A stretch of DNA of 52,618 nt from Sphingobacteriales bacterium UTBCD1. Lineage in GTDB: Bacteria > Bacteroidota > Bacteroidia > Chitinophagales > Chitinophagaceae. The position numbers and the translations under genes were made by a program. Position 1 is the stretch's first letter; every line of letters starts with the position of its first letter. Of the stretch, positions 35,538 through 43,667 are shown piece after piece. The notes under the pieces are model-generated. The model saw only the letters and a list, made by a program, of their open reading frames with translations, was not told the DNA's origin and did no database searches. The stretch spans positions 1-52,618 of the forward strand of contig MWTC01000046.1 in the NCBI GenBank assembly GCA_002066995.1. Direction: 5' to 3'.

Positions 35538-38500
35538 TTATTTTATTAAACTGTCTTTGTTTGTCACTTTTCCTGCGGAATCTTTTGGTAATACCGGAGG
35601 ATTAACTTTGATCACAGCCTGTGGTTCGTAACGTTGTTCCAGCAAATCCAGCTGCTGAAGTAAATATTCATTGTAAGATGCATCGCCGGATGGCCCGTCA
35701 AAATAGGAGAACAGGTCACTCCGTGTAGTCCGGAGATAATTATAGTAATCCTTTTCCTGCGTCATATCTTTTTTCAGGTATCCTTTAATTTTCTTAGCAA
35801 GAACAGTATCTTCTGCTTTATAGCAAGCTTCCAGGAAAACCAATCCAACAATATCATGATATTCCCTGTCTTTATTCGGCATTGCATATAGAAGGTTTTC
35901 ATTACCGATCAGGCTGTCAGCACGCCTGAGTACCTGCCTTGCTTCTTCTTTTCTGCCAATGTCGGCAAGGTTACCTGCTGTTTCTGCATATACATTTCTA
36001 ATTTCAAGGGCATGCCTGCGATTCTCTTCATCGAAATAAGTTCCTTTAGGGCTTGCAAATACAAATTTGTTCATCACATTATCTTTTTCAAAATCCAGGT
36101 TATTTTCCCTGGCTTGTGTTCTTACGATCCAGTTGTTACCCTGGGCTTTGGTGGCTACGGGAACCAGCCTGTAAGTCATACCATCTTTTCTTAAATACTG
36201 ATCTAATCCCAAACCCGAACTGGCATAAGGCATGCTGAAATAGATCGGGCGTTTCCAATTGTTGGCTGCAATAATATTGAGTACCATCAGGTCATTGCGC
36301 TGTAATGAATTTCTTCCTAATTCAAATTTGACATCACTAAGAACACTGTCTCCGGAATTCACAGTACCATTCTTGCGTACAAAAGCGGTGTCAACCGGTA
36401 TGCTGAAACGTTTTACAGGATATGTGTCTGGGCCTTTGTCTCTACCTGTCTCCGGGTCAATAGTCGGCTTGCCCAGTACATTTTTCATCACATCGTAAAG
36501 AGAGTAATAAACGTTTTGTGAAATGTTGCGATTGTTTTGATCAGGCTGATAATACATGATCTCCCTGTTATGCCCTTCTATTTGTTCCGGGCTCCAGATC
36601 ACATTTACAGAATCGGCATCATTTACTTTATGCCGGAGCTGATTGATGTACCAGTCAATTCCCAATAAGCTGTTATTGATAATGCGGATATCAGGGCGGA
36701 CACCTTCAACTTCCTGTGCATACCAAAGGGGGTAAGTATCATTGTCGCCAAATGTGAAAAGGATCGCATTCGGGGCACAACTTTCCAGGTAGTCTCTTGC
36801 CATGTCAGGAGCCAGTGTCTTTGTACTGCGGTCATGGTCATCCCATTCCTGCAGGCCCATGATGACAGGAACGATCAGGCACAGACCGGTTGCTGCTATA
36901 TTCAATGATCGGAGATTCTGGGCCCCGGAAGAAATGATCCGTAAAATCCGGGGTATTGCGAGGACGATAATTGCATACATTGCCGTAACAAGCAATGAGA
37001 CCAGCAACACATCACTGCCTGATGGGGAAGGCAAACAACTCATCAGGGTAACAAGAAACGTTAGAATACTTCCATATACCAAAGTATCCTGATAAATTTT
37101 CTTTTGCTCTTTTTCACGGACTAGCCTGACAAAGGATACAACGGCAAGCCCTACCCAGATAGCATAAGCATAAAATGATCCAGCATAAGCATAATCCCGT
37201 TCACGGGGCTGGTTGCCCGGCTGGTTCAGGTAAAGCACAATCGCAATGCCTGTAAAGAAAAATAAAAGGAAGGTAACGATCCAGTCTTTCCTGTTTCTCA
37301 GGTACTGATATACGCAACCGAAAATGCCTAAAAGGAAAGGCAACATAAACATTTTGTTGTGCGATTTATTGTCCTTGAGAGAATCGGGCAACTTACTTTG
37401 ATCGCCTAACCGTATATTGTCTATAAAAGAAATTCCACTGATCCAGTTACCATCCCTTTTGTTACCAAGACCTTCGATATCATTTTGTTTTCCTGCAAAA
37501 TTCCACATGAAGTAGCGCCAGTACATCAAACCCATTTGATAAGTGAAAAACCAGTTGAGATTATCACCTAATGTTGGTTTTTTCACAGCAATCAGGTCAC
37601 CGGGATTCAGAATCTGCCCTCTCCTGACCCGGATTGCATAATTGTCATCAATGTTATAATTCTGCGACTTCCCGGCCTGGTTTTGGGTTTGTACAATATT
37701 ATCACCCACATTTGAAATGATCACGGTTTCGGGAGCCGTAATGGTGCCGAGTTGTAACCAGCTTACATAAAAATCAAAATGACTCTGATCATTGCTGGGA
37801 TCCCATATTCTCGGGAATAATTGCTTATCCTGGCTTTTATATTGAACGGTTTGGTCACGCCCGATTTTTACATAATGATTCTTTCCTTTTACATATTGCA
37901 TTTCCCCTTCTTTATAGGGGCTGCCGGTAACCGGATCGTAATCTACCTCAGCAACAAAGTTGGGTCCGTATATCAATGGAGCGCTGCCATACTGCTCCCG
38001 TCCCAGGTAGTACACCAGATTAATCGGGTTGTTCACATCATTCATATTAATGGAGGGGTCTGCATTTGCACGAATCAAGGCAGTGGTGTACATCAGGTAT
38101 CCCAGCGTCATGAAACCAAAACACCAAAGAAAAAGTTTCATTACTTTCAAAGCATTGGCTTTGATATAATATCCGGCCACAGCGCCAATAGCTGCAATAA
38201 TTAAAAATTTAATAACCTGCCCTGCAACAGATCCTGTTGTTGTGAAGAAAGGAAGTGCAAACAGTGCAAGGAAGATGATGAACCACGCTATCATCTTATT
38301 CCTGGAAAAGTTTTTTTCGCTGAAACGCAATCCCCAGGCGATCACTACGGATAATGCGATAAAATAAACAGCAAAGCCTGAGAAGAAAGGCATTCCCAAT
38401 GAATTCACAAAGAAGATGTCGAACAGCCCTGCTGACTTCATGGAGTATTGAATAACCCCGACCTGTACGATACCTGTAACGAGGCAGCCGATAATAAAAG

Positions 38501-39182
38501 CAATGATCGCACCTTTGGTTGTTACCTTATAACGGCGGTAATAGTAGATCATGATGATGGCAGGGATAGTCAGCAGGCCTAAGAGGTGAACGCCGACGGC
38601 TAAACCCAGCATGAAAAACAGGAAAACAATCCAGCGGTCTGCTCTTGATTTTGAAAGAATATCATTCCCCGCTCTTTCATCTGCATGTTCCCATTTCAGC
38701 ATAGCCCAAAATACCAGGGCAGTGAAAAATGAAGAAAGGGCATAAACCTCACCTTCACCGGCGCTATACCAGAAAGAATCACAGAATGTATATGCCAATG
38801 CACCAACGATTCCGGATCCCATTGCTGTAAAAGTTTGCTGACCGGTCAATGTTTCACCTGAGCTTACCAACATCTTGCGTGCAAAGTGAGTGATGGTCCA
38901 GAAAAGGAATAGAATTGTCCCTGCACTTGCCAATGCGCTCATGGTATTGACTGCATTAGCTGCTTTTAATGGGCTATTTCCAAGTAAAATGATGAAGAGC
39001 CTGCCTAACATTACAAATACCGGGGCGCCAGGAGGGTGGGGGAGTTGTTGTTTGTAAGCACAGGAAACAAATTCTCCGCAATCCCAAAAACTACCCCTTG
39101 CTTCCCTTGTCAGGTAGAAGGTAAGGAATGCAAGTATAAAGGCTATCCACCCGGTAATGTTGTTGACTTTCTTAAAGTTCAT
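35538..39182 (-). CDS. DUF2723 large membrane protein, GT-C glycosyltransferase-like
   Basis: A 1214-aa protein. The N-terminal part carries more than ten membrane helices. The first loop contains REARGSFWDCGEFVSCAYK, with an acidic pair placed as in GT-C transferases that use lipid-linked sugars. The C-terminal third is soluble and ends in a TPR-like helix pair (ETAGNLADIGRKEEARQVLRRA). The family (PF11028) is almost confined to Bacteroidota and is thought to act in protein O-glycosylation or as a related transferase. The donor and acceptor are not visible here. It stands as its own transcription unit with a promoter at 39220-39227. Confidence 0.82.
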   Translation of the reverse strand: MNFKKVNNITGWIAFILAFLTFYLTREARGSFWDCGEFVSCAYKQQLPHPPGAPVFVMLGRLFIILLGNSPLKAANAVNTMSALASAGTILFLFWTITHFARKMLVSSGETLTGQQTFTAMGSGIVGALAYTFCDSFWYSAGEGEVYALSSFFTALVFWAMLKWEHADERAGNDILSKSRADRWIVFLFFMLGLAVGVHLLGLLTIPAIIMIYYYRRYKVTTKGAIIAFIIGCLVTGIVQVGVIQYSMKSAGLFDIFFVNSLGMPFFSGFAVYFIALSVVIAWGLRFSEKNFSRNKMIAWFIIFLALFALPFFTTTGSVAGQVIKFLIIAAIGAVAGYYIKANALKVMKLFLWCFGFMTLGYLMYTTALIRANADPSINMNDVNNPINLVYYLGREQYGSAPLIYGPNFVAEVDYDPVTGSPYKEGEMQYVKGKNHYVKIGRDQTVQYKSQDKQLFPRIWDPSNDQSHFDFYVSWLQLGTITAPETVIISNVGDNIVQTQNQAGKSQNYNIDDNYAIRVRRGQILNPGDLIAVKKPTLGDNLNWFFTYQMGLMYWRYFMWNFAGKQNDIEGLGNKRDGNWISGISFIDNIRLGDQSKLPDSLKDNKSHNKMFMLPFLLGIFGCVYQYLRNRKDWIVTFLLFFFTGIAIVLYLNQPGNQPRERDYAYAGSFYAYAIWVGLAVVSFVRLVREKEQKKIYQDTLVYGSILTFLVTLMSCLPSPSGSDVLLVSLLVTAMYAIIVLAIPRILRIISSGAQNLRSLNIAATGLCLIVPVIMGLQEWDDHDRSTKTLAPDMARDYLESCAPNAILFTFGDNDTYPLWYAQEVEGVRPDIRIINNSLLGIDWYINQLRHKVNDADSVNVIWSPEQIEGHNREIMYYQPDQNNRNISQNVYYSLYDVMKNVLGKPTIDPETGRDKGPDTYPVKRFSIPVDTAFVRKNGTVNSGDSVLSDVKFELGRNSLQRNDLMVLNIIAANNWKRPIYFSMPYASSGLGLDQYLRKDGMTYRLVPVATKAQGNNWIVRTQARENNLDFEKDNVMNKFVFASPKGTYFDEENRRHALEIRNVYAETAGNLADIGRKEEARQVLRRADSLIGNENLLYAMPNKDREYHDIVGLVFLEACYKAEDTVLAKKIKGYLKKDMTQEKDYYNYLRTTRSDLFSYFDGPSGDASYNEYLLQQLDLLEQRYEPQAVIKVNPPVLPKDSAGKVTNKDSLIK

Positions 39183-39219
39183 AAAGAGTTGGTTTTTTTC
39201 CGATGACTATCGGGATGTA

Positions 39220-39227
39220 CAAAAATA
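39220..39227 (-). promoter_or_regulatory. Promoter -7 element for the DUF2723 gene
   Basis: Minus strand reads TATTTTTG, perfect TAnnTTTG, 37 bases before the ATG at 39182. A 5-bp hairpin (39200-39213) lies in the 5' leader. Confidence 0.55.
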
Positions 39228-39306
39228 GGAATATTCGGTTCACCGAGCGTCTATGATCGTCACAGCTTTAGTTAATAAATTTTAATTGTTTTAAGAGCTA
39301 ATTGAC

Positions 39307-40134
39307 CTATTCAAAAAATACACGAACTGTCTGGTAAGCCAGCTGGTTTTGGAGAATACCGGAGCCCTGCATTGCTCTTTCCGAAAATCCTTTTAACCCT
39401 AATAAGCCTGCGGCATTGCCTTTATTTATTGCAATCTCGAGGTATCCTGCACTGTTAAACAATGCCACCTTTTCACCTTCGGGCACATCGGCGTAGGATT
39501 CACTGATCCGGCTGATCACTTCGCCTCTTTTAAAAATGATCTGGAATTTTCTTCCAGCCCTTTGCTCTTCAAATTGCTCCCGGCTGATATTTATGATCAC
39601 ATTTTCAAAATTATCAATAAAGAGTATCTGCCCTTCGATCCAATCACTGCCTAACAAAGGGCGAAGGGCATTCTTCTGAACAAAAGCTACATCAGGAGTG
39701 CCGATTTTCTGCAAAGGCTCGCCGGCAGATAATCGCCTGATTGCTTCTGCCATCGCGGCTGCAATATGAATTGTATCTTTTGTATTAATCTCTTCAATGG
39801 AAATCCCGATTACTGCTTCGGGGGCTTCTTCCGCTATCATCGTCAGCAGCCCATTATCCGGGCACAGCAAATATTGATTTTTATGAAAAGCCAGTACCAG
39901 TTGTTTTGGTTTATTGTCAAATAAACTGACAAGGATAACATGATATGTGAAGTCCGGAAAATTTTTTATAGCGCTTCTGCATAAATAAGCTGCCTGTGGA
40001 TAATTGAAAGGGGAGACATGGTGTGAGATATCGACTATATTGATCCCGGGGTTGGCTTTAAGAAATTGCGCTTTAACGGCAGCGGCCAGGTAATCCCTGT
40101 TGCCAAAATCTGAAGTGAGCGTTAATAAAGACAT
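39307..40134 (-). CDS. SAM hydroxide adenosyltransferase family protein (DUF62)
   Basis: Related to fluorinase and chlorinase, but family members of this length usually hydrolyse SAM to adenosine and methionine. It starts with LTLTSDFGNRDYLAAAVKA, which carries the conserved Asp for the ribose. VDISHHVSPFNYPQAAYL and LLCPDNGLLTMIAE are family-wide motifs. At 275 aa it has the normal two-domain length. The halide-binding loop cannot be judged by eye. No SAM-linked pathway genes adjoin it. Confidence 0.88.
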   Translation of the reverse strand: MSLLTLTSDFGNRDYLAAAVKAQFLKANPGINIVDISHHVSPFNYPQAAYLCRSAIKNFPDFTYHVILVSLFDNKPKQLVLAFHKNQYLLCPDNGLLTMIAEEAPEAVIGISIEEINTKDTIHIAAAMAEAIRRLSAGEPLQKIGTPDVAFVQKNALRPLLGSDWIEGQILFIDNFENVIINISREQFEEQRAGRKFQIIFKRGEVISRISESYADVPEGEKVALFNSAGYLEIAINKGNAAGLLGLKGFSERAMQGSGILQNQLAYQTVRVFFE

Positions 40135-40222
40135 AGTTAGTCGGAATACTGAAGAAAAAAATCTGATACCCTGGCTTTACATTTAAAATCTTTGTTTCTC
40201 ATCTCGCTTCTCAACTCTTACT

Positions 40223-41032
40223 TTATTTCACCAACTCACCTTTTTTAAAGAAAAATCTTTTTGCCAACCTGTCTGCCAGCTTTGGAAACATTTTGTTCAG
40301 AAAGACTGTATTTTTACCCTGCGAAGTCAACACAAGTGTCCTTTTTTTATTTTTAATCGCTCTCAAAATATGGCCTGCACATTCTTCAGCAGACATTAAT
40401 TTTCCTTCTTCCATCGGGCTTTTACCCTGCTCCTTTCCTTCTTTGTTTAGTGCAGCATTTCGTATGTTGGAAGCAGTAAATCCGGGGCATACCCACATCA
40501 CATGTACTTTATCTAGCATTAATTCCACCCGGATTGCTTCCAGCCAGCCCTGTAATGCGAACTTGCTGGCGGAGTAACCGCTTCTTCCGGGCAAACCCCG
40601 GTAGCCAGCGATGGATGAGACACCCACAATTATTCCCTTTTGTTCGATCAGGGAAGGTAGTGCGTATTTGGTACAATAGAGCGAACCAAAAAAATTTGTA
40701 TCCATTACTTTTCTGAATACTTCAATTTCTGCATCTTTAAGTAATGCCCTCATGGAAATCCCGGCATTGTTTATCAGGATATCTATGTGGCCAAAAGCTT
40801 TTAAAGTGGTTTCAATAAAACGGCGGCAATCATTTTCTATACTTACATCGCAAACCATAGTGTGCAGGGGCAGCGATGCATTTTCCGATTGAAGTTGATA
40901 CAGTTTATCATGATTACGTCCGCAAGTAGCGATTTTGGCGCCCATACCAAGAAGTGATTCAACAAGGGCTTTGCCAATGCCGTCAGTTCCCCCGGTGACA
41001 ACCACGACCTTATCTTTGAAATAATCAGCCAT
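40223..41032 (-). CDS. Short-chain dehydrogenase/reductase
   Basis: Classical SDR: TGGTDGIGKAL (cofactor loop), NNAGIS, SSIAG with the catalytic Ser, and YSASK with Tyr and Lys. The C-terminus ends in a basic helix (KLADRLAKRFFFKKGELVK) that may touch the membrane, as in SDRs acting on lipids. The frame opens at 41077, but a perfect promoter element at 41050-41057 lies inside that extension, so the ATG at 41032 is preferred (269 aa). The substrate is unknown. Confidence 0.85.
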   Translation of the reverse strand: MADYFKDKVVVVTGGTDGIGKALVESLLGMGAKIATCGRNHDKLYQLQSENASLPLHTMVCDVSIENDCRRFIETTLKAFGHIDILINNAGISMRALLKDAEIEVFRKVMDTNFFGSLYCTKYALPSLIEQKGIIVGVSSIAGYRGLPGRSGYSASKFALQGWLEAIRVELMLDKVHVMWVCPGFTASNIRNAALNKEGKEQGKSPMEEGKLMSAEECAGHILRAIKNKKRTLVLTSQGKNTVFLNKMFPKLADRLAKRFFFKKGELVK

Positions 41033-41049
41033 GATATAAAATAATAGTA

Positions 41050-41057
41050 CAAACCTA
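41050..41057 (-). promoter_or_regulatory. Promoter -7 element for the SDR gene
   Basis: Minus strand reads TAGGTTTG, perfect TAnnTTTG, 17 bases before the ATG at 41032. It fixes the start choice. Confidence 0.55.
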
Positions 41058-41220
41058 CTTGAAAAATCGTCAATCAAAAAGATTTAAAGAAAAATACAGT
41101 GTTGAAGTACTTTCTCCCTTAAAAGCGAAGGCTGATGAACTTATTCATAAAAATGGAGAAACGATAAAGACATAATTTTTTAAGACAATAAAACTTCCAC
41201 TGTTATTGAGGTATTTTTAT

Positions 41221-41275
41221 GATGCCGCGGGGACTCGAACCCAGGGCCCTCCCGATAAAATCGGGATGCTCTACC
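41221..41275 (-). pseudogene. 3' fragment of a tRNA gene (tRNA-Lys-like)
   Basis: On the minus strand this 55-base stretch runs from GGTAGAGC in the D-loop through an anticodon arm (loop ATTTTAT, anticodon TTT), GGTTCGAGTCC and an acceptor 3' arm. The 5' acceptor strand and half the D-arm are missing. It matches the complete tRNA-Lys at 41547-41618 in the D, variable and T regions, but differs in the anticodon stem (CCCG/CGGG) and acceptor (CGGCATC), and has one T-stem mismatch. So it is not a simple copy of that gene. Confidence 0.8.
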
Positions 41276-41516
41276 TTTTCGCAATCAGGGTTTCAATATA
41301 TTTTCCTGACTTCATTCTTTTTATTTGCTGTTCCCGTTTTTTGGCAACAGCCATGGAGTCAGAAAATTCAGTGTACATCAATTTCCAGGGGATACCCAAG
41401 CTGGTAAATTTTGAGTGGCCAATATGGTGCTCATATAATCTTCTTTCCGTATTACTACAGGCGCCGACATAACACTTGTTCAACTTTTCAGAATATAAAA
41501 CGTAGGAAAAGGGCAT
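41271..41516 (-). CDS. GIY-YIG nuclease domain protein ending inside a tRNA fragment
   Basis: An 81-aa single-domain GIY-YIG protein. SYVLYS and KCYVGAC are the two namesake strands, TERRLYEHH has the catalytic Arg, and KREQQIKRMKSGKYIETLI includes the conserved Glu. All key residues appear intact. The last codons AAA AGG TAG run into the tRNA fragment: the stop TAG is the TAG of GGTAGAGC. The ATG directly abuts the T-run of the tRNA-Lys terminator, and no promoter element was seen, so expression may depend on read-through. Free-standing GIY-YIG proteins of this size are common in Bacteroidota, often annotated as endonucleases. Confidence 0.85.
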   Translation of the reverse strand: MPFSYVLYSEKLNKCYVGACSNTERRLYEHHIGHSKFTSLGIPWKLMYTEFSDSMAVAKKREQQIKRMKSGKYIETLIAKR

Positions 41517-41544
41517 AAAAAAAGCCTGAGTTGATTCAGGCTTT
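41517..41544 (-). terminator. Intrinsic terminator after tRNA-Lys
   Basis: AAAGCCTGA (41521-41529) pairs with TCAGGCTTT (41536-41544), 6-base loop. On the minus strand seven T follow (41517-41523), ending one base before the GIY-YIG ATG. Confidence 0.85.
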
Positions 41545-41546
41545 GT

Positions 41547-41618
41547 GATCCCGCTGGGACTCGAACCCAGGGCCCCAACATTAAAAGTGTTGTGCTCTAC
41601 CAGCTGAGCTACGAGATC
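41547..41618 (-). tRNA. tRNA-Lys (anticodon TTT)
   Basis: 72 bases folding into a full cloverleaf: acceptor GATCTCG with CGGGATC, D-stem GCTC/GAGC, anticodon stem CAACA/TGTTG with loop CTTTTAA, T-stem CTGGG/CCCAG with loop TTCGAGT. No CCA is encoded. A promoter lies 23 bases upstream and a terminator directly downstream. Confidence 0.95.
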
Positions 41619-41640
41619 AGCCTATTATATTTTGGGAGTG

Positions 41641-41648
41641 CAAAAATA
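41641..41648 (-). promoter_or_regulatory. Promoter -7 element for tRNA-Lys
   Basis: Minus strand reads TATTTTTG, perfect TAnnTTTG, 23 bases before the tRNA 5' end. Confidence 0.6.
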
Positions 41649-41707
41649 CAGTTCCGTTACCGTCATGCCAAAAAACTTTTCCGTTCTTATTCTCCACTTT
41701 CAATATT

Positions 41708-42649
41708 TTATTCCACCAATGCTTTCTTCATTTTCTCCAGCACTTTTTTCTCCAGCATTTTTTGAGCGACAAGTATCATATTCTTAAAGGCAACTCCTTT
41801 GGAGATACCGTGGCCAATGATCACCGGTTTGGAAACGCCCAAAACTGGAGTACCTCCGTAATTTTCAAAATTGAATCTTTCCAGGTAATCATGATGGATT
41901 TTCTTTCTATGCGTGATCTCATAAAAAGATTCAGCCATTTTCAGGATGATATTTCCGGTAAATCCGTCACATACCATTACATCTGCTTTTCCAGTAAGAA
42001 TATCACGGCCCTCAACGTTTCCTGTAAAGTTTATGTGTTTGTTCCCTTTTAAAAGTGAATAAACAGCCTGTGCCTGTATATTCCCTTTGCCTTCTTCTTC
42101 CCCGACATTCATCAGGCCAACCTTTGGCTTGTCAATGCCCAGGATCAGGTGTGCAAATACGGAACCCATTACGGCAAATTGATTCAGGTGCTCCGGCTTA
42201 CAATCCACATTTAAACCAACATCAAGTAATAAACCCGTATTGCCATCTTCTTTAGGTATTACTGTTGAAATTGTAGGACGAATTACACCTTCAAGGGCCT
42301 TTATGCTGAATAAAGAACCTACCAGCATGGCACCAGTATTACCGGCGCTGATGAAGGCATCTATTTTTCCCGTGGCAAGTAAGTTGAACCCAATGGCAAT
42401 GGAAGAACGTTGCTTTTCTTTCAATGCCTTAGTGGGATGTTCATGCATTCCGATCACTTCTTCCGAAGGGACAATATGAATATGTTCTTTGGAGATTTTA
42501 TGATCTGCCGTTAACTTTTCAATTGTTTGCTGGTCTCCGATTAAAAAAAGTGTGGCGGATGCTGATTGTTCTGATAAATAATGTGCAACTCCCTTCACTG
42601 CTTCCAGCGGGGCAAAATCACCGCCCATCATATCTAACCCAATATTCAT
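41708..42649 (-). CDS. plsX: Phosphate acyltransferase PlsX
   Basis: Makes acyl-phosphate from acyl-ACP for phospholipid synthesis. Starts with IGLDMMGGDFAPLEAVKG, the standard PlsX N-terminus. SAGNTGAMLVGS and MVCDGFTGNIILKMAES are core motifs, and the C-terminal GASLLG-type motif appears as GGTPVLGVSKPVIIGHG. 313 aa is the usual length. It is the last gene of yceD-rpmF-plsX, the same order as in many bacteria. Confidence 0.95.
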   Translation of the reverse strand: MNIGLDMMGGDFAPLEAVKGVAHYLSEQSASATLFLIGDQQTIEKLTADHKISKEHIHIVPSEEVIGMHEHPTKALKEKQRSSIAIGFNLLATGKIDAFISAGNTGAMLVGSLFSIKALEGVIRPTISTVIPKEDGNTGLLLDVGLNVDCKPEHLNQFAVMGSVFAHLILGIDKPKVGLMNVGEEEGKGNIQAQAVYSLLKGNKHINFTGNVEGRDILTGKADVMVCDGFTGNIILKMAESFYEITHRKKIHHDYLERFNFENYGGTPVLGVSKPVIIGHGISKGVAFKNMILVAQKMLEKKVLEKMKKALVE

Positions 42650-42730
42650 TCTGAACGATAAAATTAAAATTCCAAACTCCGGCCGGCAAGAACTGATCGG
42701 ATTTTGGAATCGGCTATTGTTGGTCTGCTT

Positions 42731-42925
42731 TTACTTTTTAATCGGAGTTTTTTCAGCAACCACTTTACCCTTATAGTAAAGCTTGCCTTCGCTAACATGT
42801 GCACGGTGGCGTACATGTTTTTCTCCCGTAGTAGTGTCAGTGCTCAACGTGGCAGCAACTGCTTTATAATGTGTTCTGCGCTTTGCACTGCGTTGCTGGC
42901 TATGTCTGCGTTTCGGATTTGGCAT
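42731..42925 (-). CDS. rpmF: 50S ribosomal protein L32
   Basis: A 64-aa basic protein beginning MPNPKRRHSQQRSAKRRTHY, the canonical L32 N-terminus, with VRHRAHVSEGKLYYKGKVV at the end. It lacks the zinc-binding cysteines found in some L32 forms. It sits between yceD (22 bases) and plsX (81 bases). Confidence 0.97.
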   Translation of the reverse strand: MPNPKRRHSQQRSAKRRTHYKAVAATLSTDTTTGEKHVRHRAHVSEGKLYYKGKVVAEKTPIKK

Positions 42926-42947
42926 AGTAAAAATTTATTTTTCTAAA

Positions 42948-43493
42948 TCAATTATCCAGGTCTTTGAATTTTTCCAATCCTTTCCAGATCGGGTTGGAAT
43001 CGGTTTCTTTGTTGGCATCTAATTTTTTAAGCATATCCAATGCTGCCGGATTGCAATGTGGCCCATCCATATTTTCAAAATTGCAGGTTTTGTGCATAGG
43101 AATGCTGAGATTGATAAATTCGTAAATCCAGTTCGAAACGTCAAGATGGCTCTCGCTGCGGCCGATGTAATAAACGTCCGGATCCAATTCTTCTTCGTTC
43201 ATGACCTCAGGTTCTTCCACCATTTTGACGGTGATATTAAATTCGTCCCATAACTGAAGTGGCAGGTCATTATTGCAACGGTCACAAATAACCTCAATGC
43301 TGCCTCCGATTTCGAACTTCAGGAGCATAAACCCGCTCTTTTTGTCCAGAGTCAGTTTTACGTTAGCCTTGCAATTTTTAAAATCCTGCTGCTGGAAATG
43401 CTCAAAGAACTTTTCTGTAATTTCATAGTTGAATTCATGAACTCCCGGCTTTAATCCCACAAATGCTATTTCAAATTCCCTTCGATAGTTCAT
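42948..43493 (-). CDS. DUF177 / YceD-family protein
   Basis: A 181-aa member of the DUF177 family (YceD, plant counterpart involved in 23S rRNA accumulation). VICDRCNNDLPLQL holds the conserved CxxC. FINLSIPMHKTCNFENMDGPHCNP carries two further cysteines likely to complete a zinc site. It heads the rpmF-plsX operon behind a perfect promoter element, in line with a role in ribosome assembly. Confidence 0.88.
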   Translation of the reverse strand: MNYRREFEIAFVGLKPGVHEFNYEITEKFFEHFQQQDFKNCKANVKLTLDKKSGFMLLKFEIGGSIEVICDRCNNDLPLQLWDEFNITVKMVEEPEVMNEEELDPDVYYIGRSESHLDVSNWIYEFINLSIPMHKTCNFENMDGPHCNPAALDMLKKLDANKETDSNPIWKGLEKFKDLDN

Positions 43494-43526
43494 GTCTCGG
43501 CTTTTTCCTGAAATAATTCAGGGACG

Positions 43527-43534
43527 CAAAGGTA
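43527..43534 (-). promoter_or_regulatory. Promoter -7 element of the yceD-rpmF-plsX operon
   Basis: Minus strand reads TACCTTTG, perfect TAnnTTTG, 33 bases before the ATG at 43493. Confidence 0.6.
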
Positions 43535-43667
43535 GGGGATTAATGCCGAAATTTGAGGCCGGAATTGGATTTTTTTCAGCAGGCTTATGTAATTTAACGC
43601 CCTGATTTGAAGATACTTAAAATCTGAACGCTTGCAAAAATTTATAGCACGTTTATTTAGCCGGTTG

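Noticed and set aside
41206-41472. Two overlapping plus-strand ORFs across the tRNA fragment and GIY-YIG gene
   Set aside because: Antisense to the clear GIY-YIG domain and to the tRNA fragment; no domain of their own.
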